Shown: positions 1 to 4,667 of the stretch, one piece after another
How positions within the stretch are numbered: the stretch's first letter is position 1
Layout: every line of letters starts with the position of its first letter
From: Clostridia bacterium
Lineage (GTDB): Bacteria > Bacillota_A > Clostridia > Oscillospirales > Acutalibacteraceae
Direction of reading: 5' to 3'
Assembly: GCA_024699005.1 (NCBI GenBank)
Contig: JAILQN010000057.1
Span: 1-5,382, forward strand
Length of the DNA stretch: 5,382 nt
The notes under the pieces: model-generated
What the model was told of the DNA's origin: nothing
Databases searched by the model: none
What the model saw: the letters and a program-made list of their open reading frames with translations, nothing else
Translations under genes and position numbers: made by a program

Positions 1-58
1 TGTTTACTTTCGCGAGTTCGTCACAGAATACGGCGAAACTGATCTGCTTGTTGTTCAT
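1..58 (-). CDS. N-terminal fragment of an unidentified protein, runs off the left edge
   Basis: Reading minus from the ATG at 58-56 gives the open 19-residue start MNNKQISFAVFCDELAKVN, which continues past base 1. No Shine-Dalgarno is visible, but a TATAAT box lies seven bases upstream of the ATG, so the message could be leaderless or nearly so. The start faintly resembles small clostridial DUF3791-type proteins, which often begin Met-Asn-Lys followed by a hydrophobic Phe-rich strand. With 19 residues this is only a suggestion, and function cannot be assigned. The gene is transcribed in the same direction as the rtcB cassette but lies beyond the terminator at 452-495, so it is probably a separate unit. 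Confidence 0.4.
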   Translation of the reverse strand, partial: MNNKQISFAVFCDELAKVN

Positions 59-64
59 ATGTTT

Positions 65-89
65 ATTATACTACATTATCGCTGATAAT
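65..89 (-). promoter_or_regulatory. Candidate promoter with an operator-like dyad for the left-edge gene
   Basis: On the minus strand a perfect TATAAT (70-65) precedes the ATG at 58. Directly upstream, at 89-75, is a 6-bp inverted repeat ATTATC-n3-GATAAT, placed where a repressor would cover the spacer between the -10 and -35 boxes. No convincing TTGACA-like -35 box is seen. The -10 box and dyad are visible in the sequence; their regulatory role is inferred. Confidence 0.35.
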
Positions 90-244
90 ACCAGCTTTAT
101 CACAAAAATAATAAAACCGTTTTTGTGCGGTGTTGCCTTAATATATTTTCTCTGCGCTGTCAGTTTATATGAACCAATTTGTTCAAAGAAAGAAACGTGC
201 TTAAACATGGGTTGCGTATGATGGGCATCAAAACAAAAACCCAT

Positions 245-397
245 ATGGCGGCGGCCAGAGCGAATATACGCGCTCTGCGCGAACGCGCGGGTCTCACTCA
301 GCAAGAACTGACCGTAACAGCGATATGCGAGACATTGAATAAGGTTGTTGATCATATGAGGCGCGTGGGGCACGCGCGCTACGATCCGTGGCAATAA
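245..397 (+). pseudogene. Remnant of an Xre-family helix-turn-helix regulator
   Basis: The frame from the ATG at 245 reads MAAARANIRALRERAGLTQQEL. From NIRALRERAGL onward this matches the first helix and the start of the second helix of Xre/Cro-type DNA-binding domains, which typically continue LTQQELA..LGVS...S.WE. Here the match stops after LTQQEL: the following residues (TVTAICETLNKVVDHM...) lack the recognition helix and the conserved serine and tryptophan, and the frame stops at 397. A real domain needs about 55-60 residues. No Shine-Dalgarno precedes the ATG; an upstream in-frame TTG at 179 would extend the frame by 22 residues. I read it as the 5' scar of a deleted regulator. A very short functional peptide cannot be excluded. 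Confidence 0.4.
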
Positions 398-932
398 GAA
401 TATATTGCGGCAAAGTGAACCGGATTATTACACGATAATCCGTGAAGACTGAAAAACGAAGACCCCGTCGCTCAAATCGACGGGATCTTCGTTTTGACGC
501 GCTCCGCAGATCCGGAGGCAGTCCCACGGCGAAAGAAGGCGCGTGTGCACGGAAACACAGAAACGCGCAGACCCTGAAACTGTCGTTCCCGTGTCCGGAA
601 ATATCGTCCGCAGGACGGCCCCGCCTGAAGACAAACGTGTCCCCGGGCATGCAGCGCCGACCGGAAAGATCCGGTTCCGCGCTCCGGCAGCCGGGGTGAA
701 GCTGAAGGAGAAAATCGTAAAAGGCCCCGCTGTGTCTGTTTTCGACAATCAGCAGAAACCGGCGGATGGTCATTTCCGGGCGGCCGGAACTTTCTTCTTT
801 TCCGGACTTTTTGCCGATGGTTTTACGGATCCGGATCTCCGCCGTATGCAGGCAATCGCGCATGCGTCCGGTTTGCTCCGCGGCGGCCGCGGGGCAAACG
901 TCCGTATCTGTTCTTACCTGTAATTCAGACAT
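294..932 (-). CDS. Doubtful hypothetical protein downstream of rtcB
   Basis: The frame starts at ATG 932-930, preceded by GGAAGGA seven bases upstream, a good ribosome site (a longer frame from 1058 has no such site). It encodes about 212 residues with many GC-ending codons, as in the neighbouring real genes. The first 80 or so residues look protein-like, including a basic stretch near residues 33-48 and a hydrophobic segment MTIRRFLLIVE at about 53-63. Further on it becomes rich in Arg, Cys, His and Pro. It reads straight through the terminator hairpin at 452-495 before stopping at 294, which argues against the full length. It may be a real gene with a late frameshift, a decayed gene, or chance open frame. 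I recognise no family. It would be the third gene of the DUF2828-rtcB operon, 173 bp after rtcB. Confidence 0.3.
   Translation of the reverse strand: MSELQVRTDTDVCPAAAAEQTGRMRDCLHTAEIRIRKTIGKKSGKEESSGRPEMTIRRFLLIVENRHSGAFYDFLLQLHPGCRSAEPDLSGRRCMPGDTFVFRRGRPADDISGHGNDSFRVCAFLCFRAHAPSFAVGLPPDLRSASKRRSRRFERRGLRFSVFTDYRVIIRFTLPQYILIATDRSARAPRASYDQQPYSMSRISLLRSVLAE
421..442. repeat. 8-bp hairpin next to the terminator
   Basis: A perfect inverted repeat of CGGATTAT and ATAATCCG is separated by six bases. Neither side has a T-tract, so it is not itself an intrinsic terminator. It sits 9 bp to the left of the terminator hairpin at 452-495. Confidence 0.5.
452..495 (-). terminator. Strong intrinsic terminator closing the rtcB cassette (possibly bidirectional)
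   Basis: The stem pairs 453-462 (AAAACGAAGA) with 486-495 (TCTTCGTTTT) and, after one mismatch, 464-470 (CCCGTCG) with 478-484 (CGACGGG), around a 7-nt loop. On the minus strand the stem ends in five T residues (456-452); on the plus strand it ends in four. It is the first convincing terminator downstream of rtcB on the minus strand, so the cassette transcript probably ends here. Confidence 0.75.
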
Positions 933-989
933 ATTACCGTCCTTCCACAAGTATCCCGGCGTCGGAATCACATCGGCAGACCGGAAAGT

Positions 990-1102
990 GATACGAAGCG
1001 AAGAGCCGTCGCTTCCGCGGCATGGGCTTCGCTCTGACAAGACGCGGCCGTTATACAATCAGGGTTTTGCTCAAATCTGTTGCTGTATGCGTCTTTCTGT
1101 TT
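990..1102 (-). ncRNA. Candidate structured RNA element directly downstream of rtcB
   Basis: Starting four bases after the rtcB stop codon, the minus strand carries a copy of the 23-nt block that also opens the Y-like RNA. It is followed by a 7-bp pairing AAGACGC (1095-1089) with GCGTCTT (1045-1039), exactly as in the upstream RNA but with a 43-nt loop instead of 76. Just beyond it, GCGAAG (1034-1029) can pair with CTTCGC further downstream, enclosing a small CGC-GGAA-GCG hairpin. There is no tRNA-like domain and no U-tract here. It may be a second small Y-like RNA, a processing signal in the mRNA, or a recombination scar. Confidence 0.3.
1080..1102 (-). repeat. 23-bp direct repeat, distal copy (after rtcB)
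   Basis: The block, on the plus strand TTGCTGTATGCGTCTTT followed by C, then TGTTT, matches 4215-4237 at 22 of 23 positions in the same orientation. The two copies flank the Y-like RNA, DUF2828 gene and rtcB, about 3.1 kb apart. Each includes one arm of an AAGACGC/GCGTCTT inverted repeat. Confidence 0.7.
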
Positions 1103-1105
1103 TCG

Positions 1106-2338
1106 TTATCTCTTCTTCCACGGCAGTTCGTCGTCGGACGCCTTGAAATTATAAACGGGTTTCATGATATCGACGATATCCACCGATTCTTTTATCACGT
1201 CGATTATATCGTCAATGGATTTGTACGCCATGGGAGCCTCGTCGATCGTCCGCTCGCTGACGGAAGTCGTGTAGATGCCTTTCATAGCGGCTCTGTATTC
1301 TTTGAGACCGATCTGCTCCTTCGCCTTCGTCCTTGACATTATCCTGCCGGCGCCGTGGGGAGCGGAGTAATTCCACTCGGGATTTCCCCTGCCGATTGCG
1401 AGAACAGAGCCGTCCCTCATATTTATCGGGATAAGGACCCTTTCCCCCGCGTGCGCCGCGATGGCGCCTTTGCGCAGGATCATCTCGCCGGTATCGATAT
1501 AATTGTGGATAGTATGGAATGCGTCCAGGGCGGTCATCCCGGTCCTTTCAAGCATGATCTCCGCCATCTTTTCCCTGCTTCTGCAGGCGAACCTCTGGCA
1601 GATCTCCACGTCGTGCAGATAATCCTCAAGAAACGGGCCGTAAAGCCAGCAGATATCCTCGGGCACGCAGGGAGTTTTTGCGTTGTATTCCTTTTCAAGC
1701 GATTTAAGAGCCTTCTGGATCTCGGCCCGTCTTCCGTTCTTTTTGTATGTGCGGATGATCTCTTCTCTCCTGCGGAAATAATCTTCCTTTCCGGAATGCA
1801 GGTCGACCGCGAGTTTCTGATAGATCTCGGCGACCTGTTTCCCGAGGTTCCTGCTCCCGGAGTGGATAACGAGATATAAAACGCCGTCTGACGCCCTGTC
1901 GATCTCTATAAAATGATTCCCGCCGCCGAGCGTCCCGAGGGAACGCTCCAGCCTTCTGGTATCGCGCAGAGACCGGAAGCATTTGAGTCGCGTCAGGTCG
2001 AATCTCTCTATCCGTCCCTCCCACGTGTTCATCCCGGAAGGGATAAAATGCGCGGCTGCGTCTATTCTCTCAAAATCCGGTTCCGTTCCGGCAAGCCGGA
2101 CGGTATACATGCCGCATCCGATGTCCACGCCGACTATGTTGGGACACGCCTTGTCCGTGACGGTCATGGTGGTGCCTATGGTGCAGCCCTTTCCGGAATG
2201 CACGTCCGGCATTATGCGGACGCGGCTGCCCTCCGTCAGCGCGTAATCGCACATCCGTCTGATCTGTTCGACCGCTTCTTCTTCAACCACCTTTGCGTAG
2301 CAAACGGCGGTATTCATTTTTCCTTTTATCTCAAACAT
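1106..2338 (-). CDS. rtcB: RtcB RNA-splicing/repair ligase
   Basis: Cytoplasmic GTP- and Mn2+-dependent ligase that joins RNA 2',3'-cyclic-phosphate or 3'-phosphate ends to 5'-OH ends; in bacteria it repairs cleaved tRNA and rRNA. The 410 residues match the usual length of about 400. Visible family motifs are PDVHSGKG (44-51), VGVDIGCGM (69-77, metal ligands Asp72 and Cys75), GNHFIEI (140-146, His142), HSGSRNLG (159-166, His159), HNYID (278-282, His278), RKGAIAAHAGE (289-299) and APHGAGRIMSR (326-336), whose His328 aligns with the guanylated histidine of E. coli RtcB. DEAPMAYKSID follows near the C-terminus. A charged, helical segment lies around 180-225. I kept the first ATG because the MxEIKGK start is typical of this subfamily as I recall it, although the ATG seven codons in has a better ribosome site (AAAGGA). 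It lies 206 bp after the DUF2828 gene on the same strand. No RtcA, archease or PrfH gene is seen. Confidence 0.95.
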   Translation of the reverse strand: MFEIKGKMNTAVCYAKVVEEEAVEQIRRMCDYALTEGSRVRIMPDVHSGKGCTIGTTMTVTDKACPNIVGVDIGCGMYTVRLAGTEPDFERIDAAAHFIPSGMNTWEGRIERFDLTRLKCFRSLRDTRRLERSLGTLGGGNHFIEIDRASDGVLYLVIHSGSRNLGKQVAEIYQKLAVDLHSGKEDYFRRREEIIRTYKKNGRRAEIQKALKSLEKEYNAKTPCVPEDICWLYGPFLEDYLHDVEICQRFACRSREKMAEIMLERTGMTALDAFHTIHNYIDTGEMILRKGAIAAHAGERVLIPINMRDGSVLAIGRGNPEWNYSAPHGAGRIMSRTKAKEQIGLKEYRAAMKGIYTTSVSERTIDEAPMAYKSIDDIIDVIKESVDIVDIMKPVYNFKASDDELPWKKR

Positions 2339-2404
2339 TTTTCTTTTCTTGTCCCGTATGTTTTGAATTGTCCGGCGACAGGCGGCAAGCCGAAGTCCGC
2401 GGAT

Positions 2405-2439
2405 CTGTAGCCTGTCACCTGTTACCTGTAACCTGACAC
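2405..2439. repeat. Heptamer tandem repeat CTGTNNN, first cluster (5 units)
   Basis: Five consecutive 7-bp units start at 2405, 2412, 2419, 2426 and 2433: CTGTAGC, CTGTCAC, CTGTTAC, CTGTAAC, CTGACAC. The cluster lies in the 206-bp gap between the DUF2828 gene and rtcB. It shares the 18-mer CTGTCACCTGTTACCTGT with the second cluster. Confidence 0.75.
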
Positions 2440-2485
2440 CATTCGCGCGGCGCCCGCTTATTGATGCCGTTATCCTGACCGCGCG

Positions 2486-2540
2486 CTGTTCTCTGTTCGC
2501 TGTTTACTGTTTGCTGTGACTGTCACCTGTTACCTGTCAC
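2486..2540. repeat. Heptamer tandem repeat CTGTNNN, second cluster (8 units)
   Basis: Eight units start at 2486, 2493, 2500, 2507, 2514, 2520, 2527 and 2534; the fifth is one base short. CTGT is invariant and the last three bases vary (TCT, TCG, TTA, TTG, GA, CAC, TAC, CAC). The array ends five bases before the stop codon of the DUF2828 gene. On the message strand the units read NNNACAG. Between the two clusters GCGCGG (2445-2450) and CCGCGC (2479-2484) form an inverted repeat. Confidence 0.75.
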
Positions 2541-2544
2541 ACAG

Positions 2545-4035
2545 CTAAGCTGCGATCTTCGCATAGCGCTCGCTTCCGAGCGTCTCCGTCATGAACGCAT
2601 AAGGAGAAAGGATCCCTCCCGCGATCATGGAGAACAGGCGCGGAGTCACGCCCGAAACCAGAGCCACGCCCTGTTCGTTCTGCTTCACGGGCTGCTGAGG
2701 TTGTCTGCCCGCGACGTTCCAGAACACTATCTGCGGCAGCTCATACCCCTTAGCTCTGAATTTCGCGGCGGCGTTTTCGAAGTTGGTGGCGGAAGCGTTA
2801 TACACGCACCGGTCGAATTCCATATCGGAAATAATGACGAGTTTCGCGGGAAGCTCTTCCTGAGTCGCCTTGTTTTTGACGGCGGCCGCAAGGATCAGAT
2901 CGAACACGGCCTCAAGATTCGTGTTGGCGACCTCGCTGAAAGTTGCCGCGTAACGGAGCCTGTCGACGAAGGTCTCGCCTTTGAGTTCTATCAGCTGCGG
3001 GCTTGCGGAGAATTCGATAAAACAGTTCCCGAACGCGCCGCGGCTGCGCTCCGCGAAATACAGCCCGAGTGAAAGCGCAACGGCGGCGGGCAGCGGTTTC
3101 ATGTTCCAGTACATGGAGCCGGACGTGTCGATCACCGCGAGAGCGTTGTCATCGTATCCGAAATCCGGCATCGACGCCCATGTGGCGTTCAGTGCGTCTT
3201 TTTCCTCCGGAGTCACGGCTTTCATATGACTGTTGTCATTTCCTTTCCAACCTCCGTTCAGATACGGAGCGACAAGCTCGTAAGGCGCCACGTTGTCGGC
3301 GTGCAGTACGGCTTTACCGGAAGCGACCGCTTTCAAAAAAGCCTGATAACGCTCATTGTCGTTGCGCATAAAGGCTTTTCTGTACTTGAACATCGCCCTG
3401 GAGGGCTGCTTTGCATAGTCGAAGGTATAATCCTTCTCCCGGAGATTGTTTTCTATGATGTTGAGCCTTGCCCGCAGCACGGACAGAGACTTTCTGTATT
3501 CCGCGTCCGACAGGCCAAGCGTCCGCGCGATCTTCTTTCCGAGTCTGTTGGTTTCCGGATTCGACGCGTTGACGGAAGGCAGCCATTTGGCTAGAAGAGA
3601 TACATCTTTGTTCTCTTTCAGCGCCGCCACGTCTTCCTCATACTGTTTTACGATCACGGCGAGCGCTTCTTTCTCGCAGGGCGTGTTCATAAGCGAAAGC
3701 AGGTCGTCGTAACGGCCGTATTCCGCGACGTATCCAAGATTCTTTTTCACGCTCCCGGGCTCGTTTTCGGCGAGCCATTTCAGGATCACCCTGAACACGC
3801 GGTGCTCCCCGAGACCGCCCCTGACGTCTCTTGCGAAAAAGAGTATCTTCATTGCCGTGTCGGGGTCTTCCGCATACGCGCGGACGAATCTTTTTATGAT
3901 ATCCTCTTTGCTTTGGCTGCGCAGGGCTCCGACGGCGGCGAACAGATCGAGACAATACGAACCGGTAGAGCGGTACGTGACCGCGCCGTTCTCGGTAAGA
4001 GTCAGATCCGCTTCCTTTTTTACGTATTCAAGCAT
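2545..4035 (-). CDS. DUF2828-family Ro60/TROVE-like protein (helical repeat plus vWA domain)
   Basis: Predicted cytoplasmic RNA-binding scaffold. Positions count from the upstream ATG (4044). The N-terminal helical part carries the DUF2828 signatures ENGAVTYRSTG (18-28), LDLFAAVGALR (32-42), RDVRGGLGEHRVFR (72-85) and EYGRYDD (108-114); AKWLPS (152-157) and KYRKAF (220-225) follow. From about 300 comes a von Willebrand A domain with an intact MIDAS: AVIDTSGSM (Asp306, Ser308, Ser310), Thr375 in ANTNLE and Asp407 in VIISDMEFD. The layout is the same as in Ro60 proteins (helical TROVE ring closed by a vWA domain), so a Ro-like role is inferred. The ATG at 4035 is preferred because AAAGAG lies nine bases upstream, while it abuts the ATG at 4044. 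It starts about 20 bp after the Y-like RNA and precedes rtcB, matching Salmonella rsr-yrlBA-rtcBA. Its RNA ligand is not proven. Confidence 0.85.
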   Translation of the reverse strand: MLEYVKKEADLTLTENGAVTYRSTGSYCLDLFAAVGALRSQSKEDIIKRFVRAYAEDPDTAMKILFFARDVRGGLGEHRVFRVILKWLAENEPGSVKKNLGYVAEYGRYDDLLSLMNTPCEKEALAVIVKQYEEDVAALKENKDVSLLAKWLPSVNASNPETNRLGKKIARTLGLSDAEYRKSLSVLRARLNIIENNLREKDYTFDYAKQPSRAMFKYRKAFMRNDNERYQAFLKAVASGKAVLHADNVAPYELVAPYLNGGWKGNDNSHMKAVTPEEKDALNATWASMPDFGYDDNALAVIDTSGSMYWNMKPLPAAVALSLGLYFAERSRGAFGNCFIEFSASPQLIELKGETFVDRLRYAATFSEVANTNLEAVFDLILAAAVKNKATQEELPAKLVIISDMEFDRCVYNASATNFENAAAKFRAKGYELPQIVFWNVAGRQPQQPVKQNEQGVALVSGVTPRLFSMIAGGILSPYAFMTETLGSERYAKIAA

Positions 4036-4044
4036 TTTTATCAT

Positions 4045-4050
4045 CTCTTT
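4045..4050 (-). promoter_or_regulatory. Ribosome binding site of the DUF2828 gene
   Basis: AAAGAG on the minus strand directly abuts the ATG at 4044 (no spacing) and lies nine bases before the in-frame ATG at 4035, favouring the latter as the start. It begins two bases after the U-tract of the upstream RNA, so the RNA 3' end and the gene leader are almost contiguous. Confidence 0.5.
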
Positions 4051-4052
4051 GT

Positions 4053-4084
4053 AAAAAACAAGGCACCCCGGGATTTGAACCCGG
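4053..4084 (-). terminator. 3' end of the Y-like RNA: GC-rich T-arm/acceptor followed by U6
   Basis: The T-arm hairpin (4084-4068) stacked on the acceptor 3' strand is followed by one G and six T (4058-4053). This can act as an intrinsic terminator, leaving a free RNA 3' end. DUF2828 and rtcB would then be expressed by read-through. Termination here is inferred. Confidence 0.45.
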
Positions 4085-4135
4085 AATGATCCGCCGGAGC
4101 GGAGGGGTTTCCAGATGGTTTGCTGCAGGTGCCTT
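4060..4135 (-). other. tRNA-like domain (acceptor stem and T-arm, no anticodon loop)
   Basis: Acceptor: AAGGCACC (4135-4128) pairs perfectly with GGTGCCTT (4067-4060). T-arm: CCGGG and CCCGG around TTCAAAT, which fits the tRNA T-loop consensus exactly. A U follows the acceptor strand, as at position 8 of tRNA. The D-arm is only a 3-bp CAG/CTG stem with an 8-nt loop lacking the GG pair. In place of an anticodon arm is TCCGC-TCCG-GCGGA, a 5-bp stem with a 4-nt loop. No CCA is encoded. It cannot decode, so it is a tRNA mimic or a degenerate tRNA. Confidence 0.75.
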
Positions 4136-4214
4136 TACTCAAGACGCTGCCTTCCGGCGTTTCGGACCGGAGGTTACTCCGGAGAGTCGTCCCCGGTCTC
4201 AGAAGATCCGCAAA

Positions 4215-4237
4215 TTGCTGTATGCGTCTTTTTGTTT
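4215..4237 (-). repeat. 23-bp direct repeat, proximal copy (start of the Y-like RNA)
   Basis: Matches 1080-1102 at 22 of 23 positions; the only difference is T versus C at base 18 of the plus-strand reading. It contains the 5' arm AAGACGC of the 7-bp stem closed at 4147-4141. A further CAAAT lies next to it in both copies, offset by four bases. Confidence 0.7.
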
Positions 4238-4347
4238 ACAACAGAATGATACCGCAATCACGTGGGGAAATCACGGAAAAAAAGTTGCGAACAGAGAAAC
4301 ATCGTTTTTTTTGGTTCACGGATAATTGTGGGATGACTAAGAAATCA

Positions 4348-4442
4348 ACTCCCTCAGTCGGCTTCGCCGCCAGCTCCCTCAGAGAGGGAGCCTTTTCCAA
4401 GCCCACCTCACTGAGGGGGGTGGCGCTTGCGCCGGGGGGAGT
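4348..4442. repeat. Interspersed hairpin repeat of Clostridia type
   Basis: About 95 bp bounded by ACTCCC (4348-4353) and GGGAGT (4437-4442). Internal hairpins are GGC-TTC-GCC, GCTCCCTC-AGA-GAGGGAGC (8 bp) and GGCG-CTTG-CGCC. The CTCCCTCAGTCGGCTTCGCCG type of sequence is one I remember as a dispersed, non-coding repeat in Ruminococcaceae-like genomes (from memory, not searched). It has no coding capacity of its own and may be MITE-like. The spacer from 4238 to 4347 holds nothing else I can identify. Confidence 0.65.
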
Positions 4443-4450
4443 ATTAAGCA

Positions 4451-4508
4451 TGATTGTATTTGCAATCACATCTTATCTATCATAAATCATCGCATTGCGA
4501 TGATTTAT
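4451..4508. repeat. Two adjacent hairpins, one with a 12-bp perfect stem
   Basis: TGATTG (4451-4456) pairs with CAATCA (4463-4468). Then ATAAATCATCGC (4482-4493) pairs perfectly with 4497-4508 around a 3-nt loop ATT. Neither is followed by a T-tract. They directly follow the interspersed repeat and may belong to it. Confidence 0.6.
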
Positions 4509-4572
4509 TACACAAAAACGTGAAGACCCTGAAAATCCGTTTTTTCAATCTCCGGCTCTCCGTGAAGAGGTG

Positions 4573-4609
4573 AAAAAACGTCTCCGGACCGGATGGTTCA
4601 GAGACGTTT
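4573..4609 (-). terminator. Intrinsic terminator downstream of the GH36 gene
   Basis: On the minus strand AAACGTCTC (4609-4601) pairs with GAGACGTTT (4584-4576) around a 16-nt loop, and the T-run continues to six T (4578-4573). It lies about 235 bp past the alpha-galactosidase stop codon, beyond the hairpin array. A second 10-bp inverted repeat (4538-4547 with 4571-4580) overlaps its 3' arm, so the two hairpins are mutually exclusive. Confidence 0.65.
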
Positions 4610-4667
4610 CATGATAATATTGTTTTGCCGCGGTTGCAGCGAATACATTGAACGCCGGTCAGATCAC

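Larger units (their letters stand above)
4053..4237 (-). ncRNA. Candidate Y RNA (YrlA-like) with a 3' tRNA-like domain
   Basis: On the minus strand, upstream of the Ro-like gene, about 185 nt fold into two modules. The 5' module is closed by AAGACGC (4230-4224) and GCGTCTT (4147-4141). Inside it GACCGG (4197-4192) pairs with CCGGTC, capped by ACTC-TCCG-GAGT. The 3' strand then continues GGTCCGAA, whose GAA can pair with TTC on the 5' side, leaving an unpaired C opposite TGA. Human Y RNAs carry GGUCCGA with a bulged C at the Ro60 site, so this is a candidate Ro-binding helix, with the strand order permuted. The 3' module is a 76-nt tRNA mimic (4135-4060) followed by G and six T. YrlA-type bacterial Y RNAs are known to mimic tRNA. 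A weak promoter (TATCAT at 4251-4246) may drive it. Folding is by eye; the RNA family assignment is inferred. Confidence 0.6.

Noticed and set aside
543..923. A 126-residue plus-strand protein antisense to the hypothetical ORF
   Set aside because: No ribosome site, no recognisable family, and opposite to the transcription of the cassette.
1355..1879. Plus-strand open frames inside rtcB
   Set aside because: They are shadows of rtcB, whose protein shows every family motif on the minus strand.
4042..4044. Start codon of the DUF2828 gene at 4044
   Set aside because: The AAAGAG ribosome site abuts it with no spacing; the ATG at 4035 fits better, though the difference is only three residues.
4060..4135. 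A functional tRNA gene
   Set aside because: No 7-nt anticodon loop, weak D-arm without GG; only the acceptor stem and T-arm are normal.
4348..4442. An insertion sequence
   Set aside because: Only about 95 bp, no transposase; at most a MITE-like repeat.
4236..4469. A 77-residue minus-strand protein
   Set aside because: Most of it is a translation of the interspersed repeat; no ribosome site or protein-like features.
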